A DNA stretch of 64,000 nucleotides from an uncultured Clostridia bacterium (lineage in GTDB: Bacteria > Bacillota > Clostridia > UBA1381), in assembly GCA_947631235.1 (NCBI GenBank), contig CANRKO010000001.1, positions 310,001 to 374,000 on the forward strand. The letters run 5' to 3'. Below are positions 51,361 through 61,633 of this stretch, in pieces (positions within the stretch are counted from its first letter, which is position 1; each line of letters opens with the position of its first letter). The notes beneath the pieces are model-generated. The model was given only the letters and a program-made list of their open reading frames with translations, made no database searches and was not told the origin of the DNA. A program made the position numbers and the translations under genes.

Positions 51361-52357
51361 ACGCCGCGTTTCGCTGCGCGTCAATCATGCTTTCGGCAAG
51401 CGTGCCGTAGCCCTTAGACGGGCTGTTTATAAAAACGTGCGTAACTGCGCCGACGAGCTTGCCGTCCTGAATAATCGGCGAGCCACTCATACCCTGCACA
51501 ATACCGCCCGCACTGTCGAGAAGTCTCCTGTCGGTCACTTCGACGACAAGGCTTTTATCCGCGCTGTCTGTGATTTTCTTAATTTGAATAGAGTAGTTTT
51601 CACATTTGCTGCCGAACATATCGGACATGATATATGCGTCGCCCGTGTGAACCTCGTTTCTCGCGGCAACCGGCAGCGTTTCACCGCCGGAAAAGAAACC
51701 ACTCTCCGACGCCTCGCCGAAAATACCCTCGCCGGTGTTTGCGTTTACGTCACCCAGCACCATATCGCCGAAGGACGCGTTTATTTCACCCGGGAAACCG
51801 CGCTTGCTTTTTGTTACGGAAACAATGCTGCAATCGAGTATAATTCCCGATTTTAAGGATAAAATATCTCCTGTATCGACATCATTTACAGAATGACCGA
51901 GCGCGGCGAACGTTTTGCTTTGAGGGTCGTAATACGTCACCGTTCCGACTCCCGCGCAGCTGTCGCGCACCCAAAGCCCGAGACGGTAAACGCCGTCGTT
52001 ATCGGGCGTCGGGCAGACGTTAACCGTAAAAGGATGTCCGTCTCGCTCCATATCGAGACTGAAACCCTCGGGATGCTCGTTTACAAACCTCGCAAATTCC
52101 TCCGACGAGGAAACGCCGCCGCCGTTTATTCCGGTTATTCTGTCGTTTACGCAAACGCCCGCCTCTTTGGCGGCGCACCGACCGTCAATCTCATTAAGAC
52201 CGATTACGAGAAGTCCGTCGGTGTAGATTTGTATTCCCGCTGTTCTGCCCATAGGCACGACGCGCATTTCCTCTGCGTATACGCACGGGCAGCACAGCGG
52301 GCAGCACAGCGAGCAAATCATAATAAACAATAAAAATTTTGAAGATTTTTTTGTCAA
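51359..52357 (-). CDS. spoIVB: SpoIVB-type serine peptidase (S55)
   Basis: 332 residues. A hydrophobic, cysteine-rich N-terminal signal or anchor (FLLFIMICSLCCPLCCPC) precedes a PDZ domain (about 50-115). The S55 protease has its His in FAALGHSVNDVDTGD near 165 and its Ser in VQGMSGSPIIQDGKLVGAVTH near 290. SpoIVB is made in the forespore and triggers processing of pro-sigma-K during endospore formation. Its presence marks a spore-forming lineage. The TTG start is preceded by AAGGTGG. A forespore-type promoter candidate lies just upstream, and pcrA is divergent. Confidence 0.
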   Translation of the reverse strand: MTKKSSKFLLFIMICSLCCPLCCPCVYAEEMRVVPMGRTAGIQIYTDGLLVIGLNEIDGRCAAKEAGVCVNDRITGINGGGVSSSEEFARFVNEHPEGFSLDMERDGHPFTVNVCPTPDNDGVYRLGLWVRDSCAGVGTVTYYDPQSKTFAALGHSVNDVDTGDILSLKSGIILDCSIVSVTKSKRGFPGEINASFGDMVLGDVNANTGEGIFGEASESGFFSGGETLPVAARNEVHTGDAYIMSDMFGSKCENYSIQIKKITDSADKSLVVEVTDRRLLDSAGGIVQGMSGSPIIQDGKLVGAVTHVFINSPSKGYGTLAESMIDAQRNAA

Positions 52358-52382
52358 ACGCTTTCACCACCTTTCACTCATT

Positions 52383-52412
52383 TAAACTTGCCGAAAAGAC
52401 GTATTGGTATAC
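52383..52412 (-). promoter_or_regulatory. Candidate sigma-F/sigma-G promoter of spoIVB
   Basis: On the minus strand GTATA (52412-52408), 15-bp spacer, GGCAAGTTTA (52392-52383). This fits the forespore consensus (GTATA, then GG-n-A-A-n-A-n-T-A) with one mismatch, and places the transcript start close to the ribosome site. Confidence 0.
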
Positions 52413-52510
52413 GGCAAAAGATATTGCAGAACTGGCTTTAATTTTTTTGACCGCAATATGACGCAATATGCGCCGATTTCGGCATACACGCCGTTTTGTC
52501 TAATTTTGAC

Positions 52511-52539
52511 TTGCAAATTATGTTTTCGTATGATAAAAT
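52511..52539 (+). promoter_or_regulatory. Promoter of pcrA
   Basis: TTGCAA (52511-52516), 17-bp spacer, TAAAAT (52534-52539). The leader holds an 8-bp hairpin, CCGTCCGC/GCGGGCGG (52559-52578), with no U run. Confidence 0.
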
Positions 52540-52620
52540 ACAGTGTGTGAAAATGTGTCCGTCCGCAGACGCGGGCGGATATTTAAATTAGTATAAATTA
52601 CCTTTACGGGAGAAAATATC

Positions 52621-54825
52621 ATGTATAAGGCTCTTGACAAATTGAACGACAGACAAAGAGAGGCGGTTCTTGCAACAGAGGGACCGGTGCTTGTACTCGC
52701 GGGCGCGGGCAGCGGTAAAACGACGGTGCTTGTGAACAGAATTGCTTATATGATTTCGGAAAAGAAAATAAATCCGTGGAATATTCTTGCCATTACGTTC
52801 ACGAATAAGGCTGCGAACGAGATGAAAACGCGTATAGAGAGACTTCTCGGCGACGAGGCGGCTGATATTTGGGCTGGAACGTTCCATTCCGTGTGCGCGA
52901 AAATATTAAGGAGCTGTATTGATTTTCTCGGCTACGGACGCGACTTCCTCATATACGACACAGCCGACTCGCGTACCGTTTTAAAGGAGTGTATGCGCGA
53001 ACTCAATATTGACGAAAAAAGTTTCCCTCCGCGCAACGTGCTTTCAATAATCAGCAACGCAAAAAACGACCTCATGGATCCCGCGACATTTGAGAACACG
53101 TACCGCAGCGACTACAGAATGAGCATTATTTCGAGAATTTACTATCGCTATCAGACAAAGCTGTACAACAACAATGCGGTTGATTTTGACGATATAATAT
53201 TCTGCACTGTCAAAATTTTGAGTGAAAACCCCGACGTGCTGATGCGTTATCAGAGCCGTTTCCGCTACATACTCGTGGACGAGTACCAGGACACGAACAA
53301 CTCGCAGTATATGCTTATAAACCTTCTCGCGCAGGGCAGCCGCAACCTTTGCATCGTGGGCGACGACGACCAGAGCATATACAAATTTCGCGGCGCGAAT
53401 ATAGGAAATATTCTGAATTTCGAGGATGATTTTCCCGATATGAAAAAAATCACTCTCGACCGCAACTACCGCTCCACGCAAAATATTCTCGACGCCGCGA
53501 ACGCCGTAATCGCGCATAACCGCGGAAGGCTCGGCAAGGAGCTTTGGACGGCGAAGGGCGAGGGTGGCAAGGTGATAACATTCACGGGCGCGAACGAGTA
53601 CGACGAGGCTCGTTACGTTGCGAATGAGGTAAAAAAATATTACGAGGAAAATGGCGTGTTCGGCGACTGCGCGGTGCTGTTCCGCACAAACGCTCAGTCG
53701 CGTGTTATAGAAGAAGTTATGATGAGGGAGCATATCCCGTATAAGGTGTTGTCGGGGCTGCGGTTCTACGAGCGCAAAGAAATCAAGGACATTATCGCGT
53801 ACCTGCGCTTTATCCACAACCCGAAGGACGACGTGAGCCTTGCGCGTATAATAAACGAGCCTAAGCGTAAGATAGGCAACGCGACGCTTGACCGAGCGCG
53901 TGAAATCGCGGCTGTAAACGAACTGCCGCTTTACGAGGTTGTATCTCATGCCGACAATTACCCCGAATTTAAAACAGCCATAAAAAAACTGCTTGACTTT
54001 TCGAAAATGATAGAGTCGCTCCGTAAAATAAAGGACGCGGTTCCGCTCCACGAGCTTACGGAGAGAGTTTTAAACGACACGGGATATATGCCCGCGCTCG
54101 TTTTGGAGAACACTACGGAGAGCAAGACGAGAATTGAAAACCTCGGTGAGTTTATGTCGGTCATAGCGGAGTTTGAAAAGGAAAGCGAGGAGGCGACGCT
54201 CGCCGAATTTCTTGAGGGTATTTCGCTTATAAGCGACCTTGACGGCTACGACGAAAATGAGGATGCTGTTGTGCTTATGACGATACACAGCGCGAAAGGT
54301 CTTGAATTTCCCGTCGTTTTCCTTACGGGTATGGAGGAAGGACTTTTCCCGGGTATACGCTCGATAAACAGCGAGGACGACATAGAGGAGGAACGGCGGC
54401 TCTGCTACGTCGCGATAACGCGGGCGAAGGACACGCTCCACATCACAAAGGCGATAAGGCGAACAGTGCACGGCAAAACAAATATAGAACTGCCGTCGAG
54501 ATTTTTCGAGGAGATACCGACCGAGTACCTCGATGACAGAACAAAGGTATTTCCGCAATTTGCCGAGGCTGTTCGTGCGTCGGGTTTCGGCGATATTGTC
54601 ACGACAAACAAAAACAGGTACTTAAAATCGGAGAAGAAATCGGTTTCGGCTGCCGAATTTTTGTCGTTCAAAGAGGGCGACACGGTCGAACATCGCTCAT
54701 TCGGACGCGGCACGGTGCTTAAAGCCACGCCCGCCGGTAACGACTGCATACTCGAAATAGACTTTGAAAGCGTTGGATTTAAAAGGCTTATGGCTGCGTT
54801 CGCGAAACTCAAAAAGGTGAAATAA
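52621..54825 (+). CDS. pcrA: ATP-dependent DNA helicase PcrA/UvrD
   Basis: 734 residues, a full superfamily 1A helicase. Motifs in order are LNDRQREAV (Q motif) near 8, AGAGSGKTTVLVNRI (Walker A) near 30, DEYQDTN (Walker B) near 220, VGDDDQSIYKFRGA near 247, the QTxx-like RNYRSTQNIL near 282, TIHSAKGLEFPVVF near 560 and RRLCYVAITRAK near 592. It unwinds DNA 3' to 5' in repair and replication restart. The C-terminal PcrA extension that binds RNA polymerase appears as the last 60 residues (VEHRSFGRGTVLKA). The MATE gene follows after 22 bp. Confidence 0.
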   Translation: MYKALDKLNDRQREAVLATEGPVLVLAGAGSGKTTVLVNRIAYMISEKKINPWNILAITFTNKAANEMKTRIERLLGDEAADIWAGTFHSVCAKILRSCIDFLGYGRDFLIYDTADSRTVLKECMRELNIDEKSFPPRNVLSIISNAKNDLMDPATFENTYRSDYRMSIISRIYYRYQTKLYNNNAVDFDDIIFCTVKILSENPDVLMRYQSRFRYILVDEYQDTNNSQYMLINLLAQGSRNLCIVGDDDQSIYKFRGANIGNILNFEDDFPDMKKITLDRNYRSTQNILDAANAVIAHNRGRLGKELWTAKGEGGKVITFTGANEYDEARYVANEVKKYYEENGVFGDCAVLFRTNAQSRVIEEVMMREHIPYKVLSGLRFYERKEIKDIIAYLRFIHNPKDDVSLARIINEPKRKIGNATLDRAREIAAVNELPLYEVVSHADNYPEFKTAIKKLLDFSKMIESLRKIKDAVPLHELTERVLNDTGYMPALVLENTTESKTRIENLGEFMSVIAEFEKESEEATLAEFLEGISLISDLDGYDENEDAVVLMTIHSAKGLEFPVVFLTGMEEGLFPGIRSINSEDDIEEERRLCYVAITRAKDTLHITKAIRRTVHGKTNIELPSRFFEEIPTEYLDDRTKVFPQFAEAVRASGFGDIVTTNKNRYLKSEKKSVSAAEFLSFKEGDTVEHRSFGRGTVLKATPAGNDCILEIDFESVGFKRLMAAFAKLKKVK

Positions 54826-54847
54826 CACATTTACGGAAGTGATTTAA

Positions 54848-56197
54848 ATGGCTGACGAAAACATACTCGGTAAAGCCCCCGTAACGGGGCTTCTGTTCCG
54901 CCTTGCCGTACCGACGGTGCTGGCGCAGCTTGTGAATTTGCTCTACAGCGTGGTTGACAGGATTTACGTCGGACATATCCCCGAAACGGGCTCGCTCGCG
55001 CTTGCGGGAATGGGCGTGACGTTCCCAATCGTAATGCTTATATCAGCGTTCGCCATGCTCGCCGGAGCGGGCGGCGCGCCGAGAGCGGCTATCGCGATGG
55101 GCGAGGGAGACAACGAAAGAGCCGAGAAAATTCTCGGCAACTGCGCGATGCTCCTTATAATATTTTCGGTGGTACTGTCGGCGTTTTTTCTGCTTACGAA
55201 GGATAAAATACTCCTGCTGTTCGGCGCGAGCGAAAGCACTTTGCCGTACGCGTCGGACTACGTCGGAATATATCTTCTCGGAACGGTGTTTGTGCAGCTT
55301 GTTCTGGGGCTTAATATGTTCATCACAAACCAGGGTTTTACGAAAATCAGCATGGCGACGGTCTGTATCGGTGCGGTGATAAACATAATTCTCGACCCGA
55401 TTTTTATTTATGCGTTACATATGGGCGTAAAGGGCGCGGCGCTTGCGACGATAATAGCGCAGGCGGTGTCGTGCGTGTGGGTCGTGAAATTCCTGACCGG
55501 TAAAAAGTCGATACTTAAAATCCGCCCTAAAAATTTAAAACTTAGCCGCGCGGTAGTGCTGTCGGTGCTGTCTCTCGGTATTTCGCCGTTTGTGATGAAC
55601 GCGACGGAGTGCCTTATACAGCTTACCTTTAACAACGGAATGTTAAAATACGGCAGCGACCTGCACGTCGCGCTGATGTCGGTGCTGTTCAGTCTGACAC
55701 AGCTTATCTGGATGCCGATGCAGGGCTTTTCGCAGGGCGCGCAGCCGATAATAAGCTACAACTTCGGCGCGAAAAATATGGACAGAGTAAAAAAGGCGTT
55801 CAAGGTTCTGTTTGTGACGAGCGTAATATTTTCGGTCGCGGTGATTGGCGTAATCGAGGCGTTCCCCGATCTGTTTATGCGAATGTTCACAAGCGACGCG
55901 GAGCTAATACATATAGGACGTAACGGCGTGCGCGTATTTTTGGCGGGCATGGCGATAATGGGCGCGCAGAGCGCGTGCCAGCAGACGTTTCTTGCACTTG
56001 GTGAAGCGAAAATATCAATGTTTCTGGCGTGCCTTAGGAAAATAATCCTGCTTTTCCCGCTCGCGCTGATACTGCCGAAAATCGGCGGCATGGGCGTGTG
56101 GGGACTGCTCTTGGCTGAACCCGTAAGCGATGTTATAGCGGCTTGCACAACAACGGTAATGTTTGCGGTCAGAAGTAAGCGCATACTGCGTGAATAA
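54848..56197 (+). CDS. MATE family efflux transporter
   Basis: 449 residues with twelve hydrophobic spans in two bundles. Motifs typical of the MATE family are LFRLAVPTVLAQLVNLLYSVVDRIYVGHIPETGSLALAGMG at the start and WMPMQGFSQGAQPIISYNFGAKNMDRVKKAF near 300. It would export cationic drugs or metabolites using Na+ or H+ gradients. The substrate is unknown. The ribosome site GGAAGTGATTTAA precedes the ATG. It is probably read through from pcrA; no terminator separates them and none is clear after it. Confidence 0.
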   Translation: MADENILGKAPVTGLLFRLAVPTVLAQLVNLLYSVVDRIYVGHIPETGSLALAGMGVTFPIVMLISAFAMLAGAGGAPRAAIAMGEGDNERAEKILGNCAMLLIIFSVVLSAFFLLTKDKILLLFGASESTLPYASDYVGIYLLGTVFVQLVLGLNMFITNQGFTKISMATVCIGAVINIILDPIFIYALHMGVKGAALATIIAQAVSCVWVVKFLTGKKSILKIRPKNLKLSRAVVLSVLSLGISPFVMNATECLIQLTFNNGMLKYGSDLHVALMSVLFSLTQLIWMPMQGFSQGAQPIISYNFGAKNMDRVKKAFKVLFVTSVIFSVAVIGVIEAFPDLFMRMFTSDAELIHIGRNGVRVFLAGMAIMGAQSACQQTFLALGEAKISMFLACLRKIILLFPLALILPKIGGMGVWGLLLAEPVSDVIAACTTTVMFAVRSKRILRE

Positions 56198-56214
56198 AAA
56201 ATACCGAAAACGTA

Positions 56215-56243
56215 TTGCAAGATTTAAAAAAAAGTGATAAAAT
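56215..56243 (+). promoter_or_regulatory. Promoter of leuCDB
   Basis: TTGCAA (56215-56220), 17-bp spacer, TAAAAT (56238-56243). The leader is only about 25 nt, so there is no room for a leucine T-box or attenuator. Confidence 0.
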
Positions 56244-56276
56244 AATAACAATTATAAACTTAGAGGTGATTTTTAC

Positions 56277-57536
56277 ATGGGAATGACAATGACGCAGAAA
56301 ATTCTCGCTGCGGCGGCCGGACAGGAGTCCGTCAAAGCGGGAGATTTGATTATGGCTGATTTGAATTTGGTTCTGGGCAACGACATAACGTCGCCGGTAG
56401 CTATCAACGAGCTTGATAAGATTGGCGGCGGCGTGTTTGATAAGGCGAAAATTGCGCTCGTACCCGACCATTTCACGCCTAACAAGGATATTAAATCGGC
56501 GCAGCAGGCTTTGAAGGTTCGTAAATTTGCTAACGAAAACGACATCGTAAACTACTTCGAGGTAGGCGAGGTCGGAATCGAGCACGCTCTCCTTCCAGAA
56601 AAGGGACTTGTTGTAGCGGGCGACGTTGTGATAGGCGCGGACTCGCACACCTGTACATACGGTGCGCTCGGCGCGTTCTCGACGGGCGTAGGCTCGACGG
56701 ATATGGCTGCCGGTATGGCTACGGGCAAGGCGTGGTTCAAGGTTCCCGAAGCGATAAAGTTTAATCTTATCGGCAAGCTTAACAAGTACGTGAGCGGCAA
56801 GGATTTGATTTTGCATATAATCGGCATGATAGGCGTGGACGGCGCGCTTTACAAGTCGATGGAGTTTACGGGCGATGGTATGCACTCGCTCACGATGGAC
56901 GACCGTTTCACTATCGCGAACATGGCGATTGAGGCGGGAGCGAAGAACGGTATTTTCGAGGTGGACGACCTCACGGTTGAATATATGAAGGCTCATTCAA
57001 ACAGGGAATACAAGGTATTCACAGCCGACGCGGACGCGGAGTACGTGAAGGTTATTGATATAGATTTATCAAAGGTACCGCACACGGTAGCGTTCCCGCA
57101 CCTGCCGGAAAACGCGCGCACTCCCGAAAACTGGGGCGACGTCGCGATTGACCAGGTTGTGATAGGCTCGTGTACAAACGGCAGAATTTCCGATTTAAGA
57201 CGCGCCGCTGAAATTTTAAAAGGCAAGAAGGTAAAGAAGGGCATACGCGCAATCGTATTCCCGGCTACTCAGGCGGTTTATCTCGAAGCGTTAAAGGACG
57301 GTACGCTTGCAACCCTCGTTGAAGCAGGCTGCGTAATTTCCGCTCCGACCTGCGGACCGTGCTTGGGCGGTCATATGGGTATCTTAGCCGAGGGCGAGAG
57401 ATGCGTTTCGACCACGAACAGAAACTTCGTAGGACGTATGGGACACGTCGAAAGCGAGGTATATCTTGCAAGCCCCGAGGTGGCGGCAGCAAGCGCGATT
57501 ACAGGTAAAATTTCTTCTCCTGAGGAGGTAATGTAA
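56277..57536 (+). CDS. leuC: 3-isopropylmalate dehydratase large subunit
   Basis: 419 residues, the short archaeal/clostridial-type large subunit of the aconitase superfamily. Cluster cysteines lie in [20 protein letters not shown] near 297 and [14 protein letters not shown] near 357-365. Substrate region [23 protein letters not shown] near 120. With LeuD it converts 2- to 3-isopropylmalate in leucine synthesis; homoaconitase activity is possible in this subfamily but the neighbours favour leucine. The AGAGGTG ribosome site precedes it. leuD starts 1 bp after the stop. Confidence 0.
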   Translation: MGMTMTQKILAAAAGQESVKAGDLIMADLNLVLGNDITSPVAINELDKIGGGVFDKAKIALVPDHFTPNKDIKSAQQALKVRKFANENDIVNYFEVGEVGIEHALLPEKGLVVAGDVVIGADSHTCTYGALGAFSTGVGSTDMAAGMATGKAWFKVPEAIKFNLIGKLNKYVSGKDLILHIIGMIGVDGALYKSMEFTGDGMHSLTMDDRFTIANMAIEAGAKNGIFEVDDLTVEYMKAHSNREYKVFTADADAEYVKVIDIDLSKVPHTVAFPHLPENARTPENWGDVAIDQVVIGSCTNGRISDLRRAAEILKGKKVKKGIRAIVFPATQAVYLEALKDGTLATLVEAGCVISAPTCGPCLGGHMGILAEGERCVSTTNRNFVGRMGHVESEVYLASPEVAAASAITGKISSPEEVM

Positions 57537-57537
57537 A

Positions 57538-58026
57538 ATGAAAGCAAACGGAAAAGCCATAAAATACGGCGATAATATAGACACCGACGTAATAATCCCC
57601 GCAAGATATTTGAACACGACCGACCCCGCGGAACTTGCGTCGCACTGCATGGAGGACATAGACAAGAATTTCGTAAACAATCACTCCAAGGGCGACATAA
57701 TGATAGGCGGCGCGAATTTCGGCTGCGGCTCGTCTCGCGAGCACGCTCCGATAGCGATCAAGGCGAGCGGTATTTCGTGCGTAATAGCTAAGGATTTCGC
57801 GAGAATATTTTTCAGAAATTCGATAAATATCGGACTTCCGATACTCGAATGTGCCGAAGCGTCGGCTGACATTGACGCGGGCGACGAGGTAGAGGTGGAT
57901 TTCGATACCGGCATTATCACGAACAAGACAAAGAACGCGACTTACCAAGCCGCAGCCTTCCCGCCGTTCATGCAGGGAATCATCAACGCCGGCGGATTGG
58001 TGGAGTATATAAAGAAAGGGAAATAA
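57538..58026 (+). CDS. leuD: 3-isopropylmalate dehydratase small subunit
   Basis: 162 residues, the swivelling domain of the dehydratase. Conserved parts are [21 protein letters not shown] near 8-28, [21 protein letters not shown] near 58-78 and [18 protein letters not shown] near 85. It partners LeuC. It lies 1 bp after leuC and 2 bp before leuB, a tight operon with no separate signals. Confidence 0.
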   Translation: MKANGKAIKYGDNIDTDVIIPARYLNTTDPAELASHCMEDIDKNFVNNHSKGDIMIGGANFGCGSSREHAPIAIKASGISCVIAKDFARIFFRNSINIGLPILECAEASADIDAGDEVEVDFDTGIITNKTKNATYQAAAFPPFMQGIINAGGLVEYIKKGK

Positions 58027-58028
58027 TT

Positions 58029-59114
58029 ATGGGAGAATACAATATCGCCCTTATTCCGGGCGACGGAATAGGTCCTGAAATTGTCGCGGCGGCGGTCACT
58101 GTGCTTGACGCTGTTTCGGCGAAGTACGGACATAAATTCAATTTTACGGAAGTGTACATGGGTGGCTGCGCCATTGACAAATTCGGCGTACCGCTGCCGG
58201 ACGAGACGCTTGAAACATGCAAAAAGTCCGACGCGGTTTTAATGGGTTCTATAGGCGGCAACACCACAACATCGCCGTGGTACAAACTTCCGGCAAATCT
58301 GCGCCCCGAGGCGGGACTTCTCGGCATACGCAAGGAACTCGGTCTTTTCGCAAATTTAAGACCGTGCCTCTTGTACCCGCAGCTTAGCGGAGCGTGTCCG
58401 CTGAAGGAGGAAATAAGCGCCAAAGGCTTTGATATGCTTATCATGCGCGAGCTTACCGGCGGACTTTACTTCGGCGCGCGCAAAACAGAGGAGATCGACG
58501 GCGTTATGACCGCGGTCGACACACTGATATATAACGAGAACGAAATCCGCAGAATTGCCGTACAGGCGTTCGAGGTCGCCATGAAACGCAGAAAGAAGGT
58601 CACAAGCGTCGATAAGGCGAATGTGCTCGACTCGTCGCGCCTTTGGAGAAAGATAGTAAACGAGGTCTCAAAGGACTATCCCGAGGTTGAACTTGAGCAT
58701 ATGCTCGTTGACAACTCGGCTATGCAGCTTGTAAAAGACCCCGCGCAGTTTGACGTAATGGTTACGGAAAATATGTTCGGCGATATCTTATCCGACGAGG
58801 CGTCAATGATAACGGGTTCAATAGGTATGCTGCCCTCGGCAAGTCTTAACGAGACAAAACTCGGCTTGTACGAGCCTTCGGGCGGCAGTGCGCCCGACAT
58901 AGCGGGGCAGGATATAGCCAATCCTATCGCGACGATACTGTCGGCTGCCATGCTTTTACGCTACTCGCTCGACATGAAGGACGAGCCGGATGCGATCGAG
59001 GCGGCCGTTTCAAAGGTTCTCGACGAGGGATACAGAACGGGCGATATAATGTCCGACGGCATGAAGAAGGTCGGCACAAAGGAAATGGCAAAGCTTATAG
59101 CCGAAAGAATATAA
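58029..59114 (+). CDS. leuB: 3-isopropylmalate dehydrogenase
   Basis: 361 residues. The substrate loop is [16 protein letters not shown] near 95-110, [11 protein letters not shown] near 138, the catalytic Lys/Asp region [13 protein letters not shown] near 192 and [24 protein letters not shown] near 250, with [20 protein letters not shown] near 285. It oxidises and decarboxylates 3-isopropylmalate with NAD+ to the leucine keto acid. It closes leuCDB; leuA is not in the window. A strong terminator follows 12 bp after the stop. Confidence 0.
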   Translation: MGEYNIALIPGDGIGPEIVAAAVTVLDAVSAKYGHKFNFTEVYMGGCAIDKFGVPLPDETLETCKKSDAVLMGSIGGNTTTSPWYKLPANLRPEAGLLGIRKELGLFANLRPCLLYPQLSGACPLKEEISAKGFDMLIMRELTGGLYFGARKTEEIDGVMTAVDTLIYNENEIRRIAVQAFEVAMKRRKKVTSVDKANVLDSSRLWRKIVNEVSKDYPEVELEHMLVDNSAMQLVKDPAQFDVMVTENMFGDILSDEASMITGSIGMLPSASLNETKLGLYEPSGGSAPDIAGQDIANPIATILSAAMLLRYSLDMKDEPDAIEAAVSKVLDEGYRTGDIMSDGMKKVGTKEMAKLIAERI

Positions 59115-59125
59115 AATATAACCGC

Positions 59126-59152
59126 AAATACCCGCGAAAGCGGGTATTTTTT
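59126..59152 (+). terminator. Terminator of leuCDB
   Basis: AAATACCCGC, GAAA tetraloop, GCGGGTATTT, then T's. Confidence 0.
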
Positions 59153-59182
59153 GTATAACAACAGGAAAGTATCGCCAATTTC

Positions 59183-59211
59183 TTGACTTAGGGAGAAGTT
59201 TGTGATACAAT
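59183..59211 (+). promoter_or_regulatory. Promoter of the MazG-like gene, gdpP, rplI and dnaB
   Basis: TTGACT (59183-59188), 17-bp spacer, TACAAT (59206-59211). Confidence 0.
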
Positions 59212-59262
59212 CTAAACTTGGATATGAATACACAAATGTAAGACATCATAGGAGGCATCACC

Positions 59263-59565
59263 ATGAACATTTCAACAAATCTGCGTGCAATCGACACAAT
59301 TAAGAGCGAAATACTCTCGGAGGTTGCGAAACTTTACAGAACTCTTGCGGACTACGACGAGGTCGGCGGTTATGACAGCGTATCAAACGAGATAGCCACC
59401 ATAATAGCCATGAACTACATACTCGCAAGAAGGCTCGGACTGACATTTTCGAGTATCGACGGTAAAATTTCTGAGCTGTTGACAATCGGCGAGGAAAACG
59501 GACACGAACTTGAAATAGAGTTTGCCGATATGTCCGATTTAAAGAAATTTCTGAAAAGCCGCTGA
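59263..59565 (+). CDS. MazG-like family protein
   Basis: 100 residues, alpha-helical. The helix TIKSEILSEVAKLYRTLADYDE and the later NEIATIIAMNYILARRLGLTFSSID fit the short MazG-like family that Clostridia encode just before gdpP. True MazG proteins hydrolyse nucleoside triphosphates with an ExxE metal motif; here a plausible ExxE set is not obvious, so activity is uncertain. The assignment rests on the pattern and gene order. A CATAGGAGG ribosome site precedes it. Confidence 0.
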   Translation: MNISTNLRAIDTIKSEILSEVAKLYRTLADYDEVGGYDSVSNEIATIIAMNYILARRLGLTFSSIDGKISELLTIGEENGHELEIEFADMSDLKKFLKSR

Positions 59566-59599
59566 TACAGCGCGGGAGGGCCGCGCACGGAGGATCATT

Positions 59600-61615
59600 A
59601 TGGGCAATAACTACGGAAAACTGACGACAACATACGCGAGCGCTGCTTTTATATCGGCAGCGTTGCTTATCGCGGGCGGAATTTCCGTTGTTTTCATGCC
59701 GAACGCGTATGTGGGCGCAGCCGAAATGGCAGCGGGCGTTGTAATATTCTTGTTGGCGTTTATATTAAGAATGTACAGGCAAAAGGCAATAAACAACTAT
59801 TTGAGCCTTTTGGAGAAAAATGCCGGCTCGGTCGCGTCCAACCCTATGAACACAATGCCTGTTCCGGCTGCCATATGTCATATAGACGGCACGATAAAGT
59901 GGTACAACGATATGTTTTCCGATGTGTTCGGCGGCGATGATTTGTACGAAACAACAATCGAAAATGCCGTGCCGGGCATAAAGTGGGGTACAATCCTCAA
60001 AACGCCGTCTATATACCAAAAGCAGATAACCGTTGACGGCAAATCGTTTTTGTTTGCGGCTGCTGCGGTTAAAGGCAAGCAGACGGGCGCGTCGCGCGAC
60101 GAGGACAAAACCTCGGTATACATCTATCTAATAGACAAAACAGCAGAGAACGAAATACGCGAAAAATATGATAACGAGCGCACCGATATTGCCATTATAA
60201 ATATTGACAACTACGACGATGTACTTCAGCGTGTAAACGACAGCGAGAGACAGCAAATACTGTCGCATATACGCCAGTGCGTGAGCGAGTGGGCAGCCGA
60301 ATCGAACGCGATTGTAAAATCCACAGACCGCGACAGGTACTACGTTCTGTTTGAACATCGTTATCTGCAGATGTACGAGGATAAGAAGTTTGACATATTG
60401 AATAAAGTAAGGAATATAGGCGAGGAAATCAAGCTGCCGGTCAGCATCAGCATAGGCATAGGCATAAGCGGTACGCTTACCGAAAACGACACATACGCGA
60501 GAAACGCTCTCGATATTGCGCTCGGACGCGGCGGCGACCAGGTAAGCATAAAGAACGACGTGCAGTACCGCTTTTACGGCAGCACAGCGCGCGATTATGA
60601 AAAGAGTACGCGCGTAAAGACGAGAGCGTTCGCCGTCGCGCTGAAGGATTTTATAAAAAAGAGCGACAAGGTTATACTTATGGGACATTCGTCCGCCGAT
60701 TACGACTGTTTCGGCGCGGCGATAGGACTGCAGCGGGCTGTGCGCGCGCTCGGCAAAACGCCGTATATAGTGGTTGACAACAACTCTCCGGCAATTAAAA
60801 CGCTGTATAACGACCTTAGGGAAAACGAAGAATATCAGGGCATGTTCGTTGACGGCGACAGAGCGCTTGAACTGTTAACGCCCGATACGCTTGTTATCGT
60901 CCTCGACACACACAGACCGTCAATGCTGCCGTGTCAGGCGCTCATACACAGAGCGTCCAAGGTCGTGCTTATAGACCACCACAGACGCTCCACCGATTTT
61001 ATAAGCCCGTGCTCGCTCATATATCACGAGCCTTACGCGTCGTCCACGTGTGAAATGGCGACGGAACTGCTCGAATATATGGATCTCGGCAGCGCGCTTA
61101 CAAATATCGAGGCGGAGAGCCTTTACACGGGCATACTGATTGACACAAAGAACTTTATGGTAAAAACCGGCGTGAGAACGTTTGAAGCCGCGTCTTATCT
61201 GCGCAGGCTCGGGCTAAATACGGTCGGTATAAAACGTCTGTTCAACGTAAGCAAGGAAGATTATATCTACCGAAGCGACATCGTTAAAACGGCGGAGGTT
61301 ATCGCTCCGCATATAGCGGTTGCGCGGTGTTACGGAAAAATACCGAATGTGCGCGTCATAGCGTCGCAGGCGAGCGATGAAATGCTCAATATCGCCGACA
61401 TACACGCGTCGATTGTAGTTTATCCGCTCGAAGGCGCGGTAAGCGTAAGCGCGAGGTCGCTTGGCGATATTAACGTGCAGCTTATTATGGAAAAACTCGG
61501 CGGCGGCGGTCACAGTACCGTCGCAGGAGCGCAGATAAAGGATAAGACCGTGGATATGGTTGTCGAGGACGTCAAGGACGCCGTTTACAGCTATATTGTG
61601 GATCAAGAAAATTAA
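59600..61615 (+). CDS. gdpP: GdpP/YybT-type c-di-AMP phosphodiesterase
   Basis: 671 residues. Two membrane spans (about 13-34 and 36-56) lead to a PAS-like domain (about 75-180) and a degenerate GGDEF domain (about 195-330) without an intact GGDEF signature. The DHH domain follows: HSSADYDCFGAAIGL near 370, VIVLDTHRP near 432, LIDHHRRS near 458. The DHHA1 domain carries LGGGGHSTVAGAQ near 635, in place of the common GGGGHFNAAG. It cleaves cyclic di-AMP to pApA and so affects cell wall and osmotic control. It lies between the MazG-like gene and rplI as in other Firmicutes. Ribosome site GGAGGATCATT. Confidence 0.
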   Translation: MGNNYGKLTTTYASAAFISAALLIAGGISVVFMPNAYVGAAEMAAGVVIFLLAFILRMYRQKAINNYLSLLEKNAGSVASNPMNTMPVPAAICHIDGTIKWYNDMFSDVFGGDDLYETTIENAVPGIKWGTILKTPSIYQKQITVDGKSFLFAAAAVKGKQTGASRDEDKTSVYIYLIDKTAENEIREKYDNERTDIAIINIDNYDDVLQRVNDSERQQILSHIRQCVSEWAAESNAIVKSTDRDRYYVLFEHRYLQMYEDKKFDILNKVRNIGEEIKLPVSISIGIGISGTLTENDTYARNALDIALGRGGDQVSIKNDVQYRFYGSTARDYEKSTRVKTRAFAVALKDFIKKSDKVILMGHSSADYDCFGAAIGLQRAVRALGKTPYIVVDNNSPAIKTLYNDLRENEEYQGMFVDGDRALELLTPDTLVIVLDTHRPSMLPCQALIHRASKVVLIDHHRRSTDFISPCSLIYHEPYASSTCEMATELLEYMDLGSALTNIEAESLYTGILIDTKNFMVKTGVRTFEAASYLRRLGLNTVGIKRLFNVSKEDYIYRSDIVKTAEVIAPHIAVARCYGKIPNVRVIASQASDEMLNIADIHASIVVYPLEGAVSVSARSLGDINVQLIMEKLGGGGHSTVAGAQIKDKTVDMVVEDVKDAVYSYIVDQEN

Positions 61616-61633
61616 AAGGCGGAGGGACAGAAA

